A stretch of 64,000 bases of DNA. Origin: Certhia americana. Its lineage: Eukaryota; Chordata; Aves; Passeriformes; Certhiidae. The DNA is taken from positions 92,824,617 through 92,888,616 of the forward strand of contig CM031857.1 of assembly GCA_018697195.1 (NCBI GenBank), written 5' to 3'. The notes under the pieces are model-generated. The model saw only the letters and a list, made by a program, of their open reading frames with translations, ran no database searches and had not been told where the DNA came from. The position numbers and the translations under genes were made by a program. Shown piece by piece: positions 38,001 through 50,512 of this stretch. The stretch's first letter is position 1. Each line of letters opens with the position of its first letter.

Positions 38001-41000
38001 ACTCTGGGCTCTAGCAGCTTCTTCATAAAGGCACAAATTCATCTGGGTCTTTTGTGATATTTGGCTCTTTGTATGCTGTAGTGCATTTCAAATGCACTAC
38101 AAACAGCGACAATATTTATTTACAGATGACACCTAAATATGAGTATGCTGCTACTTATCTTTGTAATGAATCTTCTTTTGTGGCTGCTATGCTATTAACA
38201 TTTCCTGGTTTTTGTGCCCAAGACAGAAATAATACTTGTCTTATATACATGTGTTCTAAAAACAATTAGAGAGGCAGTTTCCATCAAGTCAATTGAAAAA
38301 TCTAAGTTGTGTAAAATTAGAAATATATAAATGCTAATTTGATGTCTCTGATACAACCTTTCACAATCAAACTTTCAGATCTCCGGCTAATCCAATTTGG
38401 CTAAGAATAAGTTGAACCAGGTCAATTTATCAGCAGAAGATTCAACCATACAACTTTAAACTAAGAGCAGCTTGGGCTTCTCAAATATATTGAACTTGAA
38501 AGGTAGAGCTAGATCTGGAGCTGTTCAACCAGACTGAAGCACTGAGCAGTGAACTCAGTTTTGCGAAAGCTGGTGTCCTCCAGGATAACTGCATCTCCAT
38601 CCAATTTTACAGTGTTCTGAACATTGCCTAGAGAAGTCTTCTGCTCATGCTGGCATGGGAACACATGATCCGATTCTCCAGAGCCATTCATTCCAACTCC
38701 ATATAACTAATTTAAGAGATAATATTTTAAGTGATTAGGTGAATTTGCAAATGCAAACCTTCAACATTTTCAACAGCTTATTCAACTAAGTGATAAATGA
38801 CTGGTGATTTTTTGTACAACAGTGATCCTTGGCTGGTGGACGTTGCAGAGGGTTGAGCCATAGAGCTCTATTGAATGTAGTTTCAAAACTAAAAGTGTCT
38901 AATTATACTTTTTGATTGGTTCATGTTTTATGAGGATTTATCAAGACTAATTATCATGATTGTAAACAATTTGCCTTTGAATAATGTGAATGTAAAGTGA
39001 CTTCTTGAAATTCACACTCTCTATTTATTAAATACAGGGGGTCAGTGCCAGTTTTTGTTTGTATATTTGGAGCATTCATCAGTCACATCACTGACATGTA
39101 GTCAGTCCTCTGAAACACAACACAGCAAGTTCAGTTAAATTCAGACTGACAGCGTGAAAAGAAAGTTGGCAGAACACAGGGTCCCGTTGCTAAGCAATGC
39201 TTGGCAATACAACACACACACATTATGCTGCTTGTGATGACACCATGAGGAAAGATGTTTTCAATTTAATGAAAATCCATCATTTCAGGGGAGATGGGGT
39301 GGAGCAGTAGCAAACAGGATGAATGGATGGGAGACGTGTCCACAGGGAATCAAGTTTTGCTGTTAGTTACATTAGAGTGAATACAATAACTTCATCAGCA
39401 GTGCTCTGGATTAACTGCAGAGTGACTGCAAAAAATTTTGAGGCATTATACTGAAAATATTTGTAAGGTATGCTTAAAGACCTGTCCATCTTTCACAGTG
39501 CTCCTAGCATACTTCTTTGTCGCTTCGAGTCAGTGTGAAAATTACAGATAGTTCCACCTGGCTGTGGACTTCACAATCAGAGTCATGTTCCTTCAGGTTA
39601 CTGCAGCCTTCTTCTTGAGCTCAACCCAAAATGGTGACTCTGCACTTGGGCCTGAGGGAGAACTGTCCACAGAGCTGAGCAAGTCCTGGGACTGATGGGG
39701 TGGGGGAGGAGGAGCTGGAGGGGAACATTTTTACCTTCTGAGGAGTTCCCACTACAGCTTGAGTCTGAAAGATAGCTGTGTCGTCCTTCCTCCACCTTCC
39801 TTCTCCTCTTCTTAGCTAGGCATCCTCCCTGTACTTCCAGTTCCAGCCCTGCCACCATACGTCCTGCATATAACCCTGAACAGCTGTTCAGCAATTTGAG
39901 ATTCTGTCTGCTTCCCCTCAATTCTCTGTCCTACTGGTCTAGTTGGATATTTTCATTCAGGGCTTTTTGTAATGCATCATTCTCACTCTGAGCTTATTAT
40001 TTCACATTTCATAACAGGAAAAAAAAGTTAAAAATTACTTCATCTCTTCATTTTTTAAAGTTTAAAGCAGTATTTCATGCTTAGTCACATACAAGTGAAA
40101 CGTAGTGAATTCTCAATTGGTATTAAGTTGATGACAAAAATTATGTCAATTTTATGTATTTTATGTTATAAATAGAAATTAAGAGTCCTTAATAATTCTG
40201 GAGTCTTGTATGTCTTCTTGGTGCGTCCTGGCAAAAACACCAACTTGCATTATCCTCATCATTCCTTTTGCCATTGTTTTCGCTGTGAGCAAAGCCAGAC
40301 ATAAAAACAGGAAAGGGACTGTGATCTGGATAGCATGAGACTGCCTGTGTGATGACAAGTCCGAGTTTTCATGTACATCTTCCCCAAAATGATTAGGGAG
40401 AATATTTAGGAAGCAGAGATCAGCCAGCCATCAATTCTATATTTCTAAATGGTAGATGGCATCTTTATTTTCACACCTCTACTTGAAATATGTTCAAGTC
40501 ACTGTGAAGATTTCAAAACTGGCTATTGTTCTATGTTCTAACAGATGTAGGAGGGGCCACTTTTAAGTTTACTCAAGTTTTGCTCTTGTAGGTGCTGAAA
40601 GCTCTGGTACCAATCAAACAAGTGTTGAAGAGTGCAACTTAAGCACAGAAGAAAACTTGGTGAAGCCTAGGAATGCATGAGAGTGCTTTGCTCGATCAGA
40701 TCAGTATGGCTAATGTGTCACAGGATAGAGCCAGATGTCTATATTTTAAAATACTCCAAAATCTATATTTCTGTAAAAAAAAGAGGCATCACCAATTGCA
40801 GGGGAAGTTAGATAGTATTAGAGAGACAGGATTTTAGGCAGTATTATTTGTTATTTTCACTTCGTAATTTGTTTTACAGATATTTTCCAAGCAATCTATT
40901 ACCCTTCTCTCTGTACCACAACACATCTATTGAGATAGAATATGATACTCAAATATATTTTTAATACTCACTAATTTCAATGAGAAAGCAGAGACTTGCA

Positions 41001-42264
41001 GGCTGTGGGCTGGCTGTGCAGGCTCTTAAATTTTGTGTGGAGTGAGTCTGTTCCCACAGAAGCAAAGACACCTATGCAAAGATGCATCATCATCACTGTC
41101 CTGTGCCCTGAACCTCTGTCTGAAAATCACTCCCTTTCAATTCGTGACTCTGTCTTACCAGCAACAGGTTAATCAAGTGAGTTTTGGAGCTTAAAGATGT
41201 TCCTGCTGTATTGTTAGAGAGCTCATAGTGGAAGAATTCCTAGTGGAAAAAAACATTTTTTAAATATGAAGATGGCCATATGGCTTTATGTTAAATAATC
41301 TGAAGAGCAGCTAAGACTAAAATCTTTTAATATGAGATTTGTTATGATATTTTATTAAGTCATAGCAGTGATTTTCAAACCAAGCTGAGAGAACACTTTA
41401 TTTTCTACATGGTACTGCATTTGAACTGATCATATAACAACATTTCCCCCTTACTTTTCTGATGAAGAACATATCTTAGAAATACAACTTCTATGCAATG
41501 TGCTCCTTAAATGACTTTTTCCTGTTATTTTGACAGGTAAGCAAAGAATATCATGAAATTAATCTGATATTCCTGAAATTTTTATGCCTCTTTAGCTTGT
41601 ATAAAATTGTATAATATAAAATATAAAATATTTGATTAATTTATTTTATAATTAATCACTTGTGATTACTTGATTAATGAATTGTGATTATTATCTTTAA
41701 AGAACATCTCACAGAAATAAAACAAAGTTTCTGTGTTCATACATTTTACAGTAAGATCTCACCAGACAGAAAGTCACAGTTCAAGGGTAGCAAGTTCCAA
41801 TCTGAATGATCAAATACAGCTGTAGGGTTCTGTTTTTCTTTCAGAGGCAAATGTGTTATTTCTTCACTTCCAGTCACTCTTCCTTTATCTCTTTCAGTCT
41901 ACTAACACCTTTCTGTGTCTTTTCTTTCACTAGACTCCTTTTTTGTGTCTTCTCTCATAGTCTACCTCCACTCTCCCCTGGCCCTGAAACATTTCACATA
42001 CTCTCCTGGTATCTTCTATTCATTCTTTAAAACTTGATACACCCAGGAGTAAACAATTAGCATACCACAGTTAAACTGAAACAGTAAAAAAACCAAAACA
42101 GTGGAGAACAAGAGTTAGCTGTGAATAAAAGCCAAAGAGCCTTTGGAAATTATTTGCTTGTGCTAATTGTAAGCAAACTGAGGGGGTTTTTGTATCCTGG
42201 ACAGTGCTTTCTACATTGTTAGTGGTGATGCAATGAATAATTTTCCAGAAAGAAATGTGGGGGG
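35016..42264. other. Unique non-coding DNA
   Basis: A poly-T run of about 17 lies at 35442-35458. A GC-richer patch with a 107-codon minus-strand frame lies at 39598-39921. A minus-strand open stretch of about 66 codons (38509-38706) reads in a coding-like way but matches no family I know. An AT-only palindromic patch lies at about 36644-36662, and an AT-rich patch with repeated 'attaat' words lies at 41605-41695. No gene is called. Confidence 0.5.
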
Positions 42265-42421
42265 CTTTTTTTTTTTATTTTATTTTACTTATTTATTTTT
42301 ATTTTTATTTTTTGGGTTTTTGTTTGTTTGGTTTTGGGTTTTTTGTTTGGTTGGTTTTGGTGATGGTTTTGTTTGTTTGGGTTTTGTTTTTTTGGGGGGG
42401 TGTTGTGTTTGTTTGTTTGTC
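42265..42421 (+). repeat. T/G-only low-complexity tract
   Basis: About 157 bases are nearly all T and G apart from a few As at the start. They contain words such as TTTTGG and GTTT and end in a run of seven Gs. The partner tract of complementary composition lies 1.8 kb away at 44183-44317, in inverted orientation. Confidence 0.9.
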
Positions 42422-42707
42422 TTGACAATACTATTTTCAAAACTTAAACTGAAAGCAAAGAAATACTAGTTTCTCAGGAGTCCTTCTGGGGGAACCAGAT
42501 ATGGAGGTACTTTATTTAGCTGAACTGGTGAAAATGCCTAAAGAAAGTGTCAAATTTCACAATGCTGGCAGCAGAGATAGAAAAGTGTTCTTATTTAGCT
42601 GATTAATTAAATCAAAAGTCAAAAATGGAAGCTAGTGAAAGATGTCCTCCTAAACTTAGATGCAAATTTATGTTAGGTGAATATGATATTGCTCTGGATG
42701 CAGCTGA

Positions 42708-43640
42708 ATCATAGAATCCTATAATTATTTAGGTTGGAAAAGACCTCTAAGATCCTCAAGCCCAACAGTTTACTTGGCACTGCCAACTCCAGCCCTTAAT
42801 CATGTCCTTTTTAACTACCTCTATGAATAGTGAGTCCAGCACTTTCTTGATTAGCCTGTTCCTGTGTTTGATATCCCTTTCAATTAAAAAAAAAAAAAAA
42901 ATCTCCAGTCTTATCCAGTCTAAACCTCCCCTAATATGAATGAGGGCATTTCCTCTTGTTTTCTTGTTACTTGTGAGAAGAGGCTGACCCCCACCTGGTT
43001 ACAATCTCCTTCTGGGAGTTATAGAGAGTGATGGAGTTTCTCCTGAGCCTCATTTTCTCCAAGCTGAACCACCACAGATCCCTCAGCTGCTTCTGACAGG
43101 ACCTGTGCTCCAGAGCCTTCACAGCTTTGTTGTCCTTCTTTGGTCATCAGCACTGAGGTCAGGCTAACAGGGCCATAGTTCCTTGGATCCTCCTTCCTGC
43201 CATTCCTGTAGATGGGCTTCCAGTGGACTGGGACCTCCCCACTTGACCAGTACTGATGGTAAATGATTGAAAATGGCTCAGTGAGCTCTTCTGCCATCTC
43301 CCTTAGTACCTTGGGTGGATCCCATCCATCCCCCCAGACTTTTGTGGGTCTGAGTGATGGATCAGGTTGCTGACTATTTCCACTTGGGGCTTAATTCTGC
43401 TACCTGTTTCTGCTTTCCAGCTCAGGGGTCTGTCTGAGTATTGGAGCACAACCATTCTTAATAATAGACAGAGGTAAAGAAGGTATTAAGTACCTCAGCC
43501 CTTTCTTCCTTCCTTCCTTCCACTGTTTCCCCTGCATCCAGTAAAGGATGGAGATTTTCCTTAGACACCTTTTTGTTGCTTTTGTTGAAGTCACCTCCAT
43601 TGAAATAAACTGACACGTCCTGGTTGAGGTACATAAAACG
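42708..43640 (-). mobile_element. CR1 LINE, minus strand, internally deleted
   Basis: Reading the minus strand, the copy starts at about 43640 in the region before the reverse transcriptase domain. It runs through the start of that domain to about 43150, then jumps directly to the 3' part of the element and ends at 42708 with 'aggattctatga'. The 3' untranslated text 'gaggtcttttccaaccta' is present. About 15 As expanded inside the 3' part, at 42886-42901. The junction at 43140-43152 removes the catalytic core of the reverse transcriptase. The copy is 5'-truncated as well. Confidence 0.88.
43151..43640 (-). pseudogene. CR1 ORF2 fragment: start of the reverse transcriptase domain
   Basis: The conceptual translation on the minus strand gives the CR1 text around 'KENLHPLLDAGE' (43530-43570) and 'KAEVLNTFF'-like residues. 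In another frame it gives 'AEELTEPFSIIYHQYW' and 'GRKEDPRNYGPVSLTSV' (43150-43297). These are the segment before and the first motifs of CR1-type reverse transcriptase, the enzyme that copies the element's RNA at the target site. The pieces lie in two frames, so there is at least one frameshift. The Asp-containing motifs A and C are missing because of the deletion. Confidence 0.85.
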
Positions 43641-43769
43641 ACACACTTAAAAAGGAAGTAAGAGAGAGGCATCCTGGTCAGGGGAGTTGGATGTCCTACT
43701 CTTTGCAGTACACAATGATGCACTATTTCATGAAGAAGTGATAATTATGATAATTTTTCATCTACATAT

Positions 43770-43870
43770 CATGGAATCACAGAACATATTGAGCTAGAAG
43801 GGACACATAAGGATCATTGAGTCCAACTCTGGCTCCGCACTTATCCTTTACTCCAGGCTTATGGGAGACT
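43770..43870 (-). mobile_element. Second CR1 3' end fragment, minus strand
   Basis: On the minus strand it carries 'gagttggactcaatgatcc' and 'tgtcccttctagctc', and it ends 'ttctgtgattcca'. This is the CR1 3' end of a subtype that differs from the neighbouring copy, so it is a separate insertion 130 bases away in the same orientation. Confidence 0.8.
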
Positions 43871-44182
43871 GTCAAAAAGAGTAAATAAAATAGGAAAAAA
43901 ATGATCTGCACTGCTGCTGACAGTCTGACCTATCTCATCCATGGAAAAATCCTATTTTCCCTAGAGACATCTTGTATCCTTCTCTACAGATGGAAAATGC
44001 ATCCATTGTAAGTTAAGTACAAAAATCAGCACAACAAGAGTGATAGGTTTATACTGAATAAGTTGCAGGATTGCCTGAAAAAAAAAACTATTCTATGAAA
44101 CTATTGCCCAAAAAAATGGACACCAGGTTTTGACAACAAAGAAAGCAACTTACAGAGTCTGTTTATTCAGGGCTAGTTCAAT
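43871..44182. other. Unique non-coding DNA
   Basis: The short interval between the CR1 fragment and the A/C tract shows nothing recognisable. Confidence 0.6.
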
Positions 44183-44317
44183 TAAAAAAACCACAAACAA
44201 ACAAACAAACAAACCAAACCAAAACCAAACCAAACAAAAAAACAAAAACAAACAAACAAAAAAAAAAGCAAAAAAACCCCCCCAAAAAACCCCCCAAAAA
44301 AACAAAAAAAGAAAAAG
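44183..44317 (+). repeat. A/C-only low-complexity tract
   Basis: About 135 bases are dominated by A with single to sixfold Cs, including CAAA and CCAAA words. It is complementary in composition to the tract at 42265-42421. Confidence 0.9.
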
Positions 44318-47300
44318 AAGCACATCTCCTAAACAACAGGCTAGAAAAAAATCACAGACATTGAAGTGAAGCAGTATAGGACCAAGGTATCAAGGTTGCC
44401 CATTCCACAGCTTTAAACCAAATAATAGTTTTGAGCCAAAAATGATCCATGAGCAATGAACAAAAGACAATATATTCTGAAAATCAAAGAGCTATACTCT
44501 GAAAATCAAAGAGCTGTCATTCTCAGCATCCAATTGTACCTTTTTACATTTACACATAATTTATGAAATTTCACCTCAGTTTCAGTAGCATCTAATTTCT
44601 AAGGCAACTTACAAAATAAGGCTTCATGCATCTCTATGACTGCCATTACAATTAATTCTGGTAATTACTCATTGAGTAATAAGAATAAGGGTTCTCCAGG
44701 CAGACAATTTTGGTAGTTCATGAGTATGACCTGAGGTATATATATTATGAACCAGGACATGGTCTAAATAAAAAAAAAACCCTTCCCACCTATTCTGCAA
44801 TTTTAGACAGGAGGTTATGTGAATGTCAGAGCTTTTGTAAGACTCTTCAAGGCACATTAAAATCTTTTAAGACTAAAGTGAAAATAATAAGAAAGTCATC
44901 CAATAAACAGTTATTACAGAGACAAACACTTTGTCCTTTATCATGTTGTATACCAAACCAAGGCACAACTAAACCCAGTTTATGTATTTTGTTCCACTTA
45001 GCAGAGGAAAATGCTAATAATGCTATCTAGGCCCATTCTTTAGCAGACTAATAATATTATGTGTAATCCATATCCTTAAAAGGACTGAGTTTCCTTAACT
45101 TGTTGAACTTTCCTGGAGAACAAGGTGCTCTTGCTGATGGAAAAAATAATCCTTCCTTTTACAAAGGCAAACATTTCTACCTAGTGCTTCCTCTTTGAGT
45201 GAAAGTGGCAGGAATCATGCTCATTGAACATTTCTGACAGTGAGGAATGCACACTTCCTGGAACACATTAGGAGAAGGGCCAGAATTCAATACCACTAGT
45301 GAGAAAGTGCCTACACATCTCTTTAGGTCAATAAAACACGAAGAAGTAGGCGTCTCTCTTACAGGCACAAGATAAGACAGATAATGATAAAGATCTGTGA
45401 TAAATTTCTGTAAATAGATTGTTGTCAGGTATCACCATCACTTTAATCAAATCAGCAGATCAGGAACCTTCAAGGGGCAAACTGTAACACCCAGACCCTT
45501 TCTGCACCTCTCTGGATACTGGTAGGGTCTTTCCATGCTACGGCTTAGATTAGCAGGTGGACAGCCTTTGCTAAAGGACTTTATGGGAGTCTAATACATT
45601 ATTTGTGTGATCCATCAAGAAGAGCCTAATCTTAGCAATAAGAACCTGATTTTTAATCTGGTGGATTTAGTGTCTTGTATGTTTACCATTATTTGAGACG
45701 GGGGATGGGAATACGTCTACCTAGTCTAATAATACTGCAGTGAAGCATCTGAATAACAGATGTCTCATCATCAAAAAGGGTAGATGCAAGAGAGGTGTCA
45801 GGTAAGGTCAGGTGAAGAATAAACCCCAATATAATTGTTTTTTATGTGAGATGAAGTGGAAAGCCACATGAAAGCAGTAACTGGTTCAGCTTGCAGCAAC
45901 TTGCCTCCTAAAAGGATTAGATGGTAGACGGAACACCACACCAGAGTTCTTTCCCTTTCTCTGGCTCCTGCTGGTAGCTCAAAATTGCTTCAAGATGTTG
46001 GTTCTGAAACTTTAATGAATCCTTTCCTGTGCCCCTCAAGGCAGCTGGGATTAAAGGGGATGCTGCAGCTGAGGGAGCCCCCAGGGGAAGCTCTGCCACA
46101 CATGGCACAGCACCCTCATCTGGGGCACTACTTAACCCCAGATCTGAAGGCACATTTGCAGTTTGCCACCATTCAAATGCTGGGTTCATTTTTTGTGCAA
46201 ACACCTTGTAATAGCTGTGTTTGTTTACAGAGCAGCTTGGCACTATTTTGCCCGGAGGTAATCCAAGACATAATCTGGCATAAACAAATGAGGGAGTGGA
46301 AGGCACAGACTGCCTGAGTTCTTACATGTGGTGTTGCAAAGCCATCTTGAAGAAACTTTTATCAATGCCAACCTGAATTAGATTAGTTATACAACCAAGC
46401 TTTGATTTCAAAGAGAAACATCCCAACAATTGTATATGTTTTAACAAAAAAGTGGGCGTTGCACAGCTTAAGTTTTCCTTGTGCTTTGGGGCTTGTCTGT
46501 ATCAAGGGAGAGGGGAAAACTGTCCTCCTCCAGTCTCGCTGACTTAATCTTCAAGGGAGGCTAAACGTTGTCAGCCTTGGCCAGGTTGGCATGAATTGCA
46601 AAGACAGTGTCCTTTCAAACTACCTGAGCAGACCAGAAATTCAAAGGATAGGATGAAAAAAAAAAAAATTCCTTTAACATATTTCTCCAACATTATAATA
46701 AACCCCCTCACTGCCAGCAGGCGGGGATTAAAATTCTATGCTAGTAAGAGTGGAATGGAATTTGGAATAAATAAACAAAAATAATCCCAGGCACATTTCC
46801 AAGTGACTTCATAAGAAGAATGCCATAGGAATAAGTATCTGTCAAAAGACAAGGGTCTAAACATGAATTGATTGGGCTTTTGATGCCAAGAACATTTGAC
46901 TCCAGAGAAGAGTCTTCTTCTTCCTGACTGAAGTTCCAACTGTAGATTGTAAATAGTGAAAGAGTTTTAAAATGCCTCTTTCTGGTAGTGACATAAGTGA
47001 GAATACCTCTGCAACTAGCAGAACATGATCTATTTTAGGCTAGTTAAACAGAAAAAAAAGAAGAGATTTTGAAGTGCCCAAAAGTAAAACCCTGAGGCTA
47101 ATCTCACTAGGTAAATGTCATAATAAAAAATATTATAGCTAAAAAAAGGAAGCAGTCTAACACAGAGCCAAGGGGAGCAGACATTATCAAGCTGGCCAAA
47201 AGCAGGAGGATGTCATTATGGATTAAGATTTTAATATTTAAAATGCATAAATGGGTGTAAAACACAAAGGTGCGATGATTTTTCATGTGCCTTTCCAGAA

Positions 47301-50300
47301 AGATGGATTTTTGCAGAAATGAAAAAAAAAAAATTCCCAAAAGAAAAAAAATGTTAATATGCACGTCATTAGAGTGGAATAAAAAAAGAAACAAATACAA
47401 TATGTGCTTTATTTTATTAGGGACTCAACAACTGTTACAATAAAATTTAAAGAGAGACAGATGTGGCAGCAATTAACCGATAAAAGCTTTCTACGAGAAT
47501 ACTCAAAAGTGTGGACTGGGGTGTGATCCAATGGACTTGGATGAGGCCCCAAATATTGGCAGGAAAAAACATGAGAAATTTCCTTCAGCTCTCAAGGGCA
47601 TTGAATGCTCAGAACAGCCTTCAGCAAGATGGGGTATACTAACACCATCAGTGAGAGGCCTTTGAATACAAGGAGGATCAGCTTTTCAGAAAGTCTGTAA
47701 CTTAGTGCATGTAAGATACAAAGGATACTTGATGTGGCCGGCAGCCCCAGCTGTCACACTGAAGAAATCATGATCAAGATAAACAGCTCAGATCACTGCT
47801 AAATTTTGCTTTTCGTGCTTTTTGCACAACCAAGTAAACCAGTTGTTCCCCCTGAAGTTAATGAAAGACAAAAATAATTACTTGTTTCAGTATGTTCCTC
47901 TCCTGAAAAGAAGAATTCTAGAGAATTGCATAATTGTACAGGTGTTCCAGTGTGTTAGCTAAAGAGCTGGTTTTATTTGTCATCTTTCTAAATATTATGT
48001 TACATTTAGTCTCCTTGTATCTCCATTCCTTATGTGTAAATCAGAAGGGTTTTTATACTACCATGATAGAGATGTTTGAGGATGAAAATTAGAAATTATT
48101 ATGAAGTGGCATATTTGATTTTGTGGCAGTGAAGAATAGACAAGTTTCGAAAGACCTTGTAAAAAATAGGTCAGATTGTTGATAACTAAAATTCCAGAGA
48201 CATAAAAAATAAAGGTTTTAGATTCATCATTATGGCAGTTGTAAACAACAGAAATTATGACAGTGGATGAAAGAGTAACCTCTGAAATTGCCCTTCTGCC
48301 ACCTTGAAAATAATGCAGCAGGCAAAAAAAACCCCTGCTCCTTTATAATCTTTATATTTAGAAGACCTCAAAGTGATCAGAAGCAGAATGCAAGTATTTG
48401 TACAATCTTAGAGAAATTGAATGCACAGATGATTCTTTAAATGAAACCTTTAGACATGTCTGGGTCTTGGCCTTCTCTCCAAAACTTAATGCAAGGGTTC
48501 AAGTACCACTGATTGCAGTATTGTTTCCGTCAACTTGTTCTTTTATCTTATTCCACTCAAAAATAAACATTCATAGATTAAAATCTGGAGGTCCTATTAT
48601 GCTCTCTCAATTCCTGTACTGCTTGCTGAGATGTTGATGGTATTTTTTAAGTTTAAATTTCATGACAAAGGACTGTAGAAATACAGAATGCTTCTGAATC
48701 ATCCACAGTATATAAACTAAAGATGAAGAATGTCTTGGTATTGGATATTCAGTTTGCTACCCCTCACCATGTATTTTTTGGTTAAATTCACACTGGTGTA
48801 TTAAGCCACAAAACTTCATTTAATGAGATGCCTTCAGGATTAAAGAACATGTTAACTGCAATCTATTCTTTTCACCTGTCCTCAAAACCATGCCAGTGTG
48901 CAGAGCCTGGGGAAGATCTCTCATCCTTCGGTATTTGCAGTTACCCCCACTTGCAGCACCCACGTTTCTGCTTTGCCACCAGTGCTGTGTGGGCAGACAA
49001 TTAATATGTGGCTTGCCATCTCCATCTATGGAGTGGGTTTCTAAAGCTTCATGTGTCTCATCTACTTCATTCTGCAATCCACCCCAAACCTCCCACCAGC
49101 CAAAAATCAAACCGCTTTACCTTATGCTTTCCATACACCTCCTTCAGGCAGACTAATGATCTGGTGCTGCTTGTGTCTTAGTAGAAGGGTGCAGCTTCTC
49201 CAACACAGTAAACATTAGATTATATTGAGTAGTGCCTTTCAGATCCCAAACCTTTCACAGCATCTTCTGCAACCCCTTGTGAACTGCTCTTTACCAAGCA
49301 AACCTGTCAATGTAAAAGCTGAAAAAACCCTCCCACAAAGCCTTTATTTTCTCTGTACCTGTTTATGTCCAGTCCCTCTTGATGAGAAGAGTATTTTGCT
49401 TTACAAAGAATTTTGGAGTCAAGAAATTTTTGGGTATAAGCAGATAAGATATTTTAAAAGTGCCCTGCTGAGATTATAGGTGCCTTGAATACTAAGCTTG
49501 ATCAAAATATGTTTTGAAATGTTCAGGACATTGCATTCTGTAAAAAGTGATTGTGAGTGGAAACTTTGAGCAACTTGTAATAATAATAGTACTGCTGAGT
49601 ACCATTATGTACTCAGTGTAACTTCAACAACAATCCTTTATGTTTCTATTATTTTTATCACAGTTTCTTTGTTTTCTGTTCCTAGAACTTAGAATTTCTG
49701 AAAGGACAGCATGAAAAGAAATGCAAGGAATTGTCTCCAAGGACAGCCATTAACATTTTTTTCCATGCTACGATTTCTCCCTGGGTGAGAGTGGAGTGCT
49801 ACCAAATCCAGCACATCCATGTGGAAAAAGGCCACTCCTTTGCAGAGATCTAGTACAATTCCGAACCACCAGCTAAGTTATCCTCTTTACTGTCAATATG
49901 TGCAGCTCCAAGTCTCTGTTTCGTACACAGACTCACACAGTCACAGTCATGACAATGCTCATCTGGGATCATGAGAGGCTGTGGGAAGGGAAGTAGTGTA
50001 GGAGTATCTGAAAATGAGCCCAGCAGAGAGGACACCCACACTGAGAGTGGAGGAGGAAAGCATCTGAGCTGGCCATATCACAAACATAGCACTGGGTGCA
50101 GACTGACACAAAAATCTCCTTACTGCTCTGCATATAGACACACACATATGCACGTGTAAAACAAAACTGTGTAGGCAGGAAGTTTCATAAATAAATGAAT
50201 AGTTGTAATATTTACAAATGGAAAACTTTTTCAGGTACAGATAATCCACACAAAAATATATCAGTTTCACCCTGTATTTCATCCTTGGTCCTTACTCTGT

Positions 50301-50368
50301 CTTTCTAGCACATATTAGCAATACACAGGTTTAAACAGAATCAGTCCATTCTGTTGCTGGCTATGTAA

Positions 50369-50370
<2 letters not shown>
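44318..50370. other. Unique non-coding DNA
   Basis: A 22-base direct repeat unit (shared word tctgaaaatcaaagagct) occurs twice at 44476-44517. A GC-richer patch at about 45950-46310 is open on both strands (129 codons minus, 110 plus) but has no recognised domain. No gene, RNA gene or transposon is called. Confidence 0.55.

Positions 50371-50412
<42 letters not shown>
50371..50412 (+). repeat. TA dinucleotide array cut by a gap
   Basis: About 20 perfect copies of TA run directly into an assembly gap, so the true array length is unknown. Confidence 0.97.
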
Positions 50413-50512
50413 NNNNNNNNNNNNNNNNNNNNNNNNNNNNNNNNNNNNNNNNNNNNNNNNNNNNNNNNNNNNNNNNNNNNNNNNNNNNNNNNNNNNNNNN
50501 NNNNNNNNNNNN
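50413..50512. other. Assembly gap (exactly 100 N)
   Basis: One hundred Ns is the common placeholder for a gap of unknown size. The left edge is a TA array. The right edge begins with TTGT units and AT-rich sequence. The missing DNA may be much longer or shorter than shown. Confidence 0.97.

Noticed and set aside
39598..39921. 107-codon minus-strand frame with a basic run (KKRRRK)
   Set aside because: The basic run comes from a GA-rich stretch on that strand. No nuclear-protein domain is visible around it.
44130..44369. 79-codon plus-strand frame rich in K, N and Q
   Set aside because: It is the translation of the A/C-only tract and has no protein meaning.
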